NCBI GenBank assembly: GCA_947626175.1
Contig: CANQRE010000029.1
Span: forward strand, 1-10,070
DNA length: 10,070 nt
From: an uncultured Clostridia bacterium
Lineage (GTDB): Bacteria > Bacillota > Clostridia > Christensenellales > UBA1242
Direction: 5' to 3'
The notes below the pieces were generated by a model, which was not told the origin of the DNA, did not search any database, and saw only the letters and a list, made by a program, of their open reading frames with translations. Below, piece by piece: positions 1-6,289 of the stretch. Every line of letters starts with the position of its first letter. Position 1 is the first letter of the stretch. Made by a program: the position numbers and the translations under genes.

Positions 1-33
1 TAGTGTATAAAATTGCACCGCTCAAAACGTTCA

Positions 34-54
34 AAAAGTTTGGTTAAAACTTTT
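34..54. repeat. Inverted repeat overlapping the topoisomerase promoter
   Basis: AAAAGTTT at 34-41 is the exact reverse complement of AAACTTTT at 47-54, with a 5-nt centre. The dyad covers the -35 region at 40-45. It could be an operator, or a weak AT-rich hairpin left from the end of an upstream gene outside the window. It lacks the GC-rich stem and T-tail of a good terminator. Confidence 0.4.
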
Positions 55-68
55 CAATATGTTATAAT
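40..68 (+). promoter_or_regulatory. Sigma-A-type promoter of the topoisomerase operon
   Basis: A perfect -10 box TATAAT lies at 63-68, preceded by TG at 60-61, which makes an extended -10 element. A weak -35 box TTGGTT lies at 40-45 with a 17-bp spacer. The predicted start of transcription is near 75, leaving a leader of about 20 nt before the ATG at 95. Box matches are seen in the sequence; promoter activity is inferred. Confidence 0.7.
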
Positions 69-94
69 AATGTTAAATAAACATAGGAGAAGTT

Positions 95-2041
95 ATGTCT
101 GGATACAATTCAAAAGATATTGTTGTTCTTGAAGGGCTTGATGCGGTCAGGCTTCGCCCTGGAATGTATATTGGAACAACAGGTGCAAAAGGATTTCATC
201 ACATCCTTTGGGAAATCGTGGACAACGCAATTGACGAAATTGCAAGTGGCTATGGCGACAGTGTGGTCATAACCCTTAACAAGGACGGAAGTGCAACGGT
301 TGAGGACAATGGCCGTGGAATTCCTGTTGACAAACATCCAACAATGAAAAAGTCGGGCGTTGAAGTGGTTTACACAACTTTGCACGCAGGTGGAAAGTTT
401 AACACTGACAACTACAAGTTTTCTGGCGGATTGCACGGAGTTGGTGCATCGGTCACAAATGCGCTGTCAAGATTTTGCGATGTGACTGTTTTTCGTGATG
501 GAAAAGAGTTTAACATGCGTTTTGTGTCAAAAGAAGGGCCGGATGGCAAAGTTCATGGCGGAATTGTTGACAAAGAGTTAACAATGGTTGGCACAAGCAA
601 AAAAACAGGCACAAAAGTGACCTTTTTGCCGGACGACAGGATTTTTGGCAAGCAGTTTTTTAGTTATGAAACAATTGTTCGCAGAGCAAGGGAACTTGCT
701 TTTCTTAACAAAAATTTGAAAATTGAAGTTGTTGATCAGGTCACAGGGCAGCAAACTTTATTTCATTATCAAGGTGGCATAAGCGACTTTGCCGATTATC
801 TTGTTGAAGGAAAAAACAAACTTTTTGCAAAGCCTATTTATATTGAGGAAGAAGACAAGGATTTTCAAATGGAACTTGCTCTTGTTTATACAGATGGCTA
901 CACTGAAAATTGTTTTTCGTATGTCAACAACATTCCAACAACTGAAGGTGGAACACATGAAACAGGTGCAAAAAGCGCAATAACAAAGGTTTTCAATGAT
1001 TATGCAAGGGCAAACAATATTTTAAAAGAAAAAGATGCCAACTTTTTGGGTGAAGATTTCCGCGAAGGTATAACCCTTGTGCTTTCTGTGAAAATGAACA
1101 ATGTTCAGTTTGAAGGTCAAACAAAAACAAAGCTTGGAAATCCTGAAGCAAGGGTAAAGGTTGAAGCTCTTGCAACAAAGGGACTTAGCGACTTTTTTGC
1201 CAACAAAAAAATGGGCTCGATTGCCGAAGCAATTTTGGGCAAAGCCAAAGCCGCAGCAAAAACAAGAGAAGCGGCAAAAAGGGCAAAAGAACTCACTCGT
1301 GCAAAAAACTCGGCTGACAACTTTAATTTGGTTGGAAAGCTTGCTGCATCATCATCACGCAATCGTGAAAAGGCGGAGCTTTTCATTGTGGAAGGCGATT
1401 CTGCGGGTGGCAGTGCAAAACAGGGCAGAGACAGGTCCTTCCAAGCAATTTTGCCTCTTCGAGGAAAGCCGCTTAACGCAGAAAAAAAGCGAATTGATCA
1501 AGTTTTGGGGAATGAGGAAATCCGCACAATCATAAGTGCACTTGAAACGGGAATTGGTGAGGATTTTGACCTAAGCGCGCTTAGATATAACAAAGTTATC
1601 ATCCTTTCGGATGCCGACCAGGACGGAGCGCATATCAGGGCAATTTTGCTCACATTCTTTTTCAGATATATGCGCGAGCTTATCAACGATGGCCACGTGT
1701 TTATTGGCTTGCCGCCACTATACAAAGTTTACAAAAAAGGCTTTGAAGAATATGTTTACTCTGACGTTGAACTTCCCGCCGCTGTTGCAAGATGTGGAAA
1801 GGGTTATATGATTCAGCGATATAAAGGTCTTGGTGAAATGAACCCTGACCAACTTTATGAAACAACAATGGATCCTGAAAAACGCTCGCTCATTCAAGTG
1901 ACGATTGATGATGCGGCGGAGGCTGAAAAAATGATTGTCACTCTTATGGGTGATGACATTGAAGCCCGAAAGGAATATATTTCCAAACACGCAAATTTTG
2001 ATCGTGAAGACAGCTTCATGAATGAATATAAAGGGGGCTAA
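95..2041 (+). CDS. parE: Type IIA DNA topoisomerase subunit B (topoisomerase IV ParE / GyrB-like)
   Basis: This is the ATPase subunit of a type IIA topoisomerase, which together with the A subunit passes one DNA duplex through another using ATP. The 648-residue protein is full length for the short Gram-positive form. The GHKL ATPase fold is at the N-terminus: EIVDNAIDE at 40-48 (E40, N44), DNGRGIP at 71-77 and GGLHGVGAS at 111-119. The transducer follows with QTKTKLGN. The TOPRIM domain has EGDSAGG from E433 and DADQDG at 506-511 (metal-binding D506, D508, D510). RYKGLGEMN near the C-terminus is the usual tail motif. The start is supported by AGGAGA at 85-90, 4 nt before the ATG. The A subunit follows immediately. 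By memory it resembles the second topoisomerase pair of Clostridia more than canonical gyrase, so parE is preferred. GyrB remains possible because sequence alone separates the two poorly. Confidence 0.93.
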   Translation: MSGYNSKDIVVLEGLDAVRLRPGMYIGTTGAKGFHHILWEIVDNAIDEIASGYGDSVVITLNKDGSATVEDNGRGIPVDKHPTMKKSGVEVVYTTLHAGGKFNTDNYKFSGGLHGVGASVTNALSRFCDVTVFRDGKEFNMRFVSKEGPDGKVHGGIVDKELTMVGTSKKTGTKVTFLPDDRIFGKQFFSYETIVRRARELAFLNKNLKIEVVDQVTGQQTLFHYQGGISDFADYLVEGKNKLFAKPIYIEEEDKDFQMELALVYTDGYTENCFSYVNNIPTTEGGTHETGAKSAITKVFNDYARANNILKEKDANFLGEDFREGITLVLSVKMNNVQFEGQTKTKLGNPEARVKVEALATKGLSDFFANKKMGSIAEAILGKAKAAAKTREAAKRAKELTRAKNSADNFNLVGKLAASSSRNREKAELFIVEGDSAGGSAKQGRDRSFQAILPLRGKPLNAEKKRIDQVLGNEEIRTIISALETGIGEDFDLSALRYNKVIILSDADQDGAHIRAILLTFFFRYMRELINDGHVFIGLPPLYKVYKKGFEEYVYSDVELPAAVARCGKGYMIQRYKGLGEMNPDQLYETTMDPEKRSLIQVTIDDAAEAEKMIVTLMGDDIEARKEYISKHANFDREDSFMNEYKGG

Positions 2042-2042
2042 C

Positions 2043-4421
2043 ATGGAAGAACTGATATACAAATCTCTTGATGAAGTCTTGCACGATTCAATGATTCCAT
2101 ACACTGAACATGTTGTGCTTGACAGGGCGCTTCCAAGAGTTGAAGATGGCTTAAAGCCAGTTCAGCGCAGAATTTTGTATTCAATGCTTGAACTTGGGCT
2201 TCAACCTGAAAAGCAATATCGAAAATCCGCACGTATTGTCGGCGATTGCATGGGCAAATATCATCCTCACGGCGATAGCAGCGTGTATGATGCCATGGTT
2301 CGAATGAGCCAAGATTTTGTTTTGCGTGCTCCGCTTGTTGACGGGCATGGAAACTTTGGCTCAATAGATGGTGACAGCGCAGCCGCAATGCGTTATACCG
2401 AAGCAAAACTTGCTCCGCTTGCAATGGAGCTTTTACGCGACCTTGAAAAAGACACCGTGAAGTGGAGCCTTAATTTTGACGACACCTTAAAAGAGCCGGA
2501 CATGCTTCCTGGAAGATTTCCAAATTTGTTGGTCAATGGTGCGTCAGGAATTGCGGTTGGAGTTGCAACAAACATTCCGCCTCACAATCTTGGCGAAACG
2601 ATTGATGGAGTGGTGGCATATCTTGACAATCCAAAAATAACTTTGGATGAAATGATGAAAATCATCAAAGGGCCGGATTTTCCAACTGGTGGCGAAATTA
2701 TATGTGAAGATGGCCTTCGCTCTGCTTATGAAACAGGAAAGGGCAAAATAATCATTCGTGCAAAGGTTGAAATTGAATCGGCAGGCGACAAAACAAATTT
2801 GATCATTACCGAACTTCCATATCAAGTCAACAAAGCCGCACTTTTGCAAAGAATTGTTGAGCTAAAGGATCAAAACAAGGACAAGTTGTCGGCAATTAGT
2901 GAAATAAGGGATGAAAGTGACAAAAATGGCATGCGTGCAGTGATAAAACTTAAAAAGGAAGCAAACGTAAAGTCAATTTTGGAATTTTTGTTCAAAAACA
3001 CAAACATGCAAATCTCTTATGCAATCAACATGGTGGCAATTGCCGGTGGCAAGCCAAGGCAACTTGGCCTTATGGACATAATTTCATATTATGCAAACTA
3101 TCAGCGTGACGTCATCGTGCGAAGAACAAAGTTTGACCTTAATGCGGCAAAGGAAAGGGCACATATTGTTGAAGGGCTTTTGAAAGCCATTGCAAACATT
3201 GATGCGGTGATCAAAATAATCAAATCAAGCCCAACAATCAATGAAGCAAAAACAAGATTAAAGGCAAAATTTGGTTTTTCCGAAAAACAAACGCAGGCAA
3301 TTTTGGATATGCGCCTGGCAAGGCTTGTAAATTTGGAAGAGGACAAACTCAAGGATGAGCTTAGCGCTCTTAACAAAACAATTGACGAGCTTACAAAAAT
3401 CATTGCAAGCAAAACGCTTCAAAACAATGTCATCAAAAAAGAAATTTTGGAAATCAAAAAATCGTTCTCAAGTCCAAGAAAAAGCTATATTGGAAAAAAC
3501 AAGGAAATCAAAGTAAGTCAGGCAAGGCCTGAAGTTGTTCAGCTTCAAAATTACGTTTTGGCAATTTCGGCAGGCGGAACTGTTAAAAAGGTTTCTGCAA
3601 AAAATTACTCAATGTCAAACAAAATTTTGACTGATGACTCAACGCTTTGTGATGTGCACACTCAAATTGAAAATTGCACGTCAAATGACACTGTTTTGAT
3701 TTTCACAAACAAAGGCAATGTCATAAAGGCGGCACTTGACAAACTTAGGGAATGCAAGTGGCGTGACAAAGGCTTTATGCCAAACGAAATTGACCGAAGC
3801 GCACTCAATGATGAGCGGGCAGTAAAACTTTTGATTGTGAAAGAAAATGCAGAAGTTGTTTTCTTCACAAAACTTGGCATGATAAAACGCTCAACAATTG
3901 CTGACACGCTCACGCAAAAAAGTTTTTATCAAGCGGTAAAACTAAATGAAAATGACGAGCTTATCAATGTTGAATATGTGGATCAAACAAAAAAAGTGCT
4001 GATGCTTTCTTCTTCAGGGATGAGCTTGGCATTTGATATTTCGGAGGTTCCTTGCCAAGGCAGAATTTCGATTGGCGTGAAAGGAATGATGCTTGAAAAT
4101 GGCGAACAGGTTTGCTTGGCAGCACAATTTTTGACGAACGACATTGTCATCGCTTGCACAAAAAATGGATTCTTGAAAAAAATTGAATGTTCACACTTTG
4201 CGGTTATGGGCAGATATAGAAAGGGGCTTAGGTGCTTCACATTTGCAAGCCCAACTTCGGTTGCATTTGCTTCGCTTTGCAGCCAGTCAAATGTGATTGC
4301 GGTGGATTTTGGGGTGAAAGTGCTTTCACTTGACACAAAAAAATTCAAGTGTAGCGAACGACTAACTCCGGGCGAAGCGGTGATAAAGAAAAAATTCCAA
4401 AACATATATGTTTTCAAATAA
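2043..4421 (+). CDS. parC: Type IIA DNA topoisomerase subunit A (topoisomerase IV ParC / GyrA-like)
   Basis: This is the DNA-breaking and rejoining subunit of a type IIA topoisomerase. Counting from the ATG at 2043 it has 792 residues. The winged-helix region carries GKYHPHGDSSVYD at 71-83, and the catalytic tyrosine is Y118 in AAAMRYTE. The motifs GNFGSIDGD and RFPNLLVNGASGIAVG are typical. A helical tower and coiled coil (about 430-480) lead to a beta-pinwheel C-terminal domain. I see no canonical GyrA box (QRRGGKG type) in the first blade, which suggests a relaxing and decatenating enzyme rather than a supercoiling gyrase. S79 and D83, aligned with E. coli GyrA Ser83 and Asp87, are the quinolone-sensitive forms. 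An in-frame ATG at 2022 lies inside the B gene; 2043 is preferred because GGGGG at 2033-2037 sits 5 nt before it and it follows the parE stop by 1 nt. The two genes are probably translationally coupled. Confidence 0.92.
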   Translation: MEELIYKSLDEVLHDSMIPYTEHVVLDRALPRVEDGLKPVQRRILYSMLELGLQPEKQYRKSARIVGDCMGKYHPHGDSSVYDAMVRMSQDFVLRAPLVDGHGNFGSIDGDSAAAMRYTEAKLAPLAMELLRDLEKDTVKWSLNFDDTLKEPDMLPGRFPNLLVNGASGIAVGVATNIPPHNLGETIDGVVAYLDNPKITLDEMMKIIKGPDFPTGGEIICEDGLRSAYETGKGKIIIRAKVEIESAGDKTNLIITELPYQVNKAALLQRIVELKDQNKDKLSAISEIRDESDKNGMRAVIKLKKEANVKSILEFLFKNTNMQISYAINMVAIAGGKPRQLGLMDIISYYANYQRDVIVRRTKFDLNAAKERAHIVEGLLKAIANIDAVIKIIKSSPTINEAKTRLKAKFGFSEKQTQAILDMRLARLVNLEEDKLKDELSALNKTIDELTKIIASKTLQNNVIKKEILEIKKSFSSPRKSYIGKNKEIKVSQARPEVVQLQNYVLAISAGGTVKKVSAKNYSMSNKILTDDSTLCDVHTQIENCTSNDTVLIFTNKGNVIKAALDKLRECKWRDKGFMPNEIDRSALNDERAVKLLIVKENAEVVFFTKLGMIKRSTIADTLTQKSFYQAVKLNENDELINVEYVDQTKKVLMLSSSGMSLAFDISEVPCQGRISIGVKGMMLENGEQVCLAAQFLTNDIVIACTKNGFLKKIECSHFAVMGRYRKGLRCFTFASPTSVAFASLCSQSNVIAVDFGVKVLSLDTKKFKCSERLTPGEAVIKKKFQNIYVFK

Positions 4422-4446
4422 AACAGCTATTATCAGCTGTTTTTTT
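4421..4446 (+). terminator. Intrinsic terminator of the topoisomerase operon
   Basis: AAACAGCT at 4421-4428 pairs exactly with AGCTGTTT at 4435-4442 around a 6-nt loop, and the T-run covers 4440-4446. It begins at the last base of the stop codon of the A subunit gene, as expected for the end of the transcript. Confidence 0.85.
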
Positions 4447-4486
4447 GTTGCATATTTTTGGGCGGAGGTGAGTAGGATTATAAAAA

Positions 4487-4511
4487 CGACACATAGCGAC
4501 ATCTAACGACA
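4487..4511 (+). repeat. Three direct repeats of CGACA at 10-bp spacing
   Basis: CGACA occurs at 4487-4491, 4497-4501 and 4507-4511, each copy exactly one helical turn from the next and each preceded by AA or AG. The array ends about 20 bp upstream of the putative -35 box of the deacetylase gene. This is a common layout for an activator that binds tandem half-sites, for example an OmpR/PhoB-type response regulator. The repeats are directly visible; their role is inference. Confidence 0.45.
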
Positions 4512-4531
4512 AAAATGAGCCGAAAAAAGTC

Positions 4532-4561
4532 TTGAAAAAACATCAAAAAAAGATATATCAT
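4532..4561 (+). promoter_or_regulatory. Putative promoter of the deacetylase / OB-fold operon
   Basis: TTGAAA at 4532-4537 and TATCAT at 4556-4561 are separated by 18 bp, each one mismatch or so from the sigma-A consensus. TATATC at 4554-4559 is an alternative -10 with 16-bp spacing. Transcription would start near 4566-4568, leaving only about 10 nt before the ATG. The GAGG ribosome binding site at 4568-4571 would then lie at the extreme 5' end, so the exact position is uncertain. A sporulation sigma factor could also be used but no clear consensus was seen. Confidence 0.45.
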
Positions 4562-4577
4562 AAAAGCGAGGTTTGAA

Positions 4578-5372
4578 ATGCACTTTGCAGTTGTCAAATC
4601 AAAAACCATCATAATCATCATTTCCATAATTCTTGTTTGCACAATTTTGGCAGCAAGTTTTGGGGGAGTAAAACTTGCCGAAGTTTTTTTTGGTTATTCC
4701 ACCAGGCTTGTTCCTGTTTATTGTGTGGACACCGAGCAAAAGCAAGTTGCAATCACCTTTGACGCCGCATGGGGAGCTGACAAAACGCAGGGCATTTTGG
4801 ATATACTTGGGCAGTATAACGTCAAGGCAACATTTTTTTTGGTTGGGTTTTGGGTTGACGAATATCCTGACATGGTCAAAAAAATTGACGAGGCGGGCAT
4901 GGAAATTGGCACGCACTCCAACAATCATCCTGACATGGCAAAGCTTGACAAAAAACAAATTGATGATGAACTTGACCAGTCAATTTCAAAAATCCAAAAC
5001 ATCACAGGCAAAAAGGTTGAGTTTTTCCGCCCACCATTTGGATCATATAACAACACCTTGCTTGAAAGTGCGCAGCAGCATGATCTCATTTCAATTCAAT
5101 GGGATGTTGACACGCTTGATTGGAAGGGCCTAAGTGCAACGCAAATCAGTGACCGAGTTATGAGCAAAGTCAAAAATGGATCAATCATTTTGATGCACAA
5201 CAATTCCGACAATGTGCTTGATGGTTTAAAATTGACCCTTGACAGATTGAAAGTTAGGGGTTATAATGTGACAGAAGTTGGGAAACTTGTTTACAAAAGT
5301 GATTTCACAATTGCACGAGATGGAACGCAAATAAAAACAAAGGGAGAAATCGAAAATGCAAAACTATCGTAA
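4578..5372 (+). CDS. Membrane-anchored polysaccharide deacetylase, NodB domain, PdaB-like
   Basis: This is a predicted extracytoplasmic carbohydrate esterase family 4 protein, probably acting on peptidoglycan or another cell-wall glycan. The 264-residue protein starts with a hydrophobic segment (about 9-29) that acts as signal or membrane anchor. The NodB domain covers about 55-240. Motif 1 is TFDAAWG at 60-66, with D62 as candidate catalytic base but Ala at 63 where the classic TFDDG carries a metal-binding Asp. Motif 2 is THSNNHPD with H113 and H117; motif 3 is RPPFGSYN from R151; motif 4 is WDVDTLDW with D181 and W182; motif 5 is ILMHNN with H207. As I recall, this motif 1 form and the overall sequence match clostridial PdaB-like (sporulation-type) deacetylases. 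GAGG at 4568-4571 lies 6 nt before the ATG. Its end overlaps the next gene by 17 nt. Specific substrate and a link to sporulation are not shown by the sequence. Confidence 0.85.
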   Translation: MHFAVVKSKTIIIIISIILVCTILAASFGGVKLAEVFFGYSTRLVPVYCVDTEQKQVAITFDAAWGADKTQGILDILGQYNVKATFFLVGFWVDEYPDMVKKIDEAGMEIGTHSNNHPDMAKLDKKQIDDELDQSISKIQNITGKKVEFFRPPFGSYNNTLLESAQQHDLISIQWDVDTLDWKGLSATQISDRVMSKVKNGSIILMHNNSDNVLDGLKLTLDRLKVRGYNVTEVGKLVYKSDFTIARDGTQIKTKGEIENAKLS

Positions 5373-6117
5373 TCCATATTCGGACAACAACATCGCAAGG
5401 TTTTATGGCAAAATTATAACCGAGCCAACTTATTCTCACACCATTTTGGGCGAGGACTTTTACAAATTTGTTTTGGAAGTGAAAAGGCTGTCTGGCACAT
5501 CTGATTATGTTCCAGTGACAGTTTCAAAAATCCTTATGGATGATGATTTTGAAGTTGGCGAAATGATCAATCTTTATGGACAAATTCGAACTTACAATTA
5601 TTTGGGCAAGGATAGCAAAAGCCATTTATCAATTGAATTTTTTGTTCAGGGAAGTGATGGAAAAGTTTTGTATGAAAATGACAAGGGAAATTATGTTGAC
5701 TTGACAGGCACAATTTGCAAAAAACCTGTATATCGTGAAACTCCTTTTGGCAGAAAAATAACAGACGCCTTTATTGCAGTAAATCGTTCATATTCAACTT
5801 CAGATTACATTCCTGTGATTGCGTGGGGAAGAACTGGTTATAGTCTTAGCAAACTCAATGTTGGCGACAAAATAAATTTGGTTGGAAGATTTCAATCAAG
5901 GGACTATCAAAAACGCTTTCCAGATGGCTCGGTTGAAAATCGAACCGCTTATGAGATCAGCACTTTGTATTACAAAAGCTTGACCACTCCTCCAGCTAGT
6001 GAATTTGTTAGATCAAATTATGACGAAACTGTTTATGAGTCGGACTCGGACGAAACATCTCTTTCTGATTTTGATCCAACCCCAACAACTGATGATGATT
6101 CGGGCATTGGACTATAA
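5356..6117 (+). CDS. Two-OB-fold, SSB-like single-stranded-DNA-binding protein
   Basis: The 253-residue protein has two related halves, each resembling an OB fold of single-stranded-DNA-binding proteins. The first covers about 12-98 (ARFYGKI, then SDYVPV at 49-54), the second about 112-205 (VDLTGTI, then SDYIPV at 149-154). The matching motifs are exactly 100 residues apart, so it arose by internal duplication. The C-terminal 40 residues are acidic and rich in Asp, Ser and Thr, like an SSB tail, but end in GIGL and lack the DDDIPF-type tip that recruits partner proteins. I recall similar two-domain proteins in Clostridia annotated as SSB. It probably binds ssDNA, but may be a secondary SSB or a PriB-like primosome factor. 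The ATG lies inside the end of the deacetylase gene with GGAG at 5343-5346, 9 nt upstream, so the pair is cotranscribed and probably translationally coupled. Confidence 0.72.
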   Translation: MQNYRNPYSDNNIARFYGKIITEPTYSHTILGEDFYKFVLEVKRLSGTSDYVPVTVSKILMDDDFEVGEMINLYGQIRTYNYLGKDSKSHLSIEFFVQGSDGKVLYENDKGNYVDLTGTICKKPVYRETPFGRKITDAFIAVNRSYSTSDYIPVIAWGRTGYSLSKLNVGDKINLVGRFQSRDYQKRFPDGSVENRTAYEISTLYYKSLTTPPASEFVRSNYDETVYESDSDETSLSDFDPTPTTDDDSGIGL

Positions 6118-6146
6118 AAAAGCATTAAAATTTAATGCTTTTTTTT
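6118..6146. terminator. Intrinsic terminator after the OB-fold gene, possibly bidirectional
   Basis: AGCATTAAA at 6121-6129 is the reverse complement of TTTAATGCT at 6131-6139; allowing for loop geometry the stem is about 7 bp with a 5-nt loop. T-run 6139-6146 serves the plus strand. The A-run at 6116-6121 gives a T-run on the minus strand, so it could also stop transcription from gpmI, whose gene ends about 145 nt away. Confidence 0.75.
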
Positions 6147-6289
6147 GTTATTTTATTTTTTTAAAATAAATTTTTTGCAATTTTTTGATATTTTTTGTCA
6201 ATTTTTATAATATTTGTTTTTTGCGATAAAAAATTGTTTCAATTAAGTTTATTAACTTATTTTTTTCTCGCAAAACAAAGGCGAAAAAA
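6147..6289. other. AT-rich convergent intergenic region with phased T-tracts
   Basis: This gap between convergent gene ends holds no credible gene. T-tracts of 5-6 bases start at 6171, 6181, 6191 and 6202, close to one helical turn apart, which predicts intrinsic DNA bending. A weak hairpin (TAAGTT at 6244-6249 with AACTTA at 6254-6259) and an AT-only hairpin (6148-6155 with 6162-6169) may help end gpmI transcription, but neither is a strong terminator. Confidence 0.4.

Noticed and set aside
2022..2042. Upstream in-frame ATG for the A subunit
   Set aside because: It lies inside the B subunit gene before the GGGGG ribosome binding site, and adds seven residues not typical of the family.
3983..4417. 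Long antisense open frame (144 codons) over the A subunit gene
   Set aside because: It mirrors the strongly coding plus strand, has no recognisable domain, and similar shadows occur over every large gene here.
4675..5133. 152-codon plus-strand frame inside the deacetylase gene
   Set aside because: It lies wholly inside a gene with all five NodB motifs in the other frame, and its product is not recognisable.
6185..6211. Promoter-like TTGATA and TATAAT in the convergent gap
   Set aside because: The spacer is only 15 bp and no gene follows; in such AT-rich DNA a TATAAT match is expected by chance.
6259..6284. Hairpin TCGC/GCGA after gpmI as its terminator
   Set aside because: The stem is 4 bp with a bulged extension, and on the minus strand it is followed by A residues rather than T residues.
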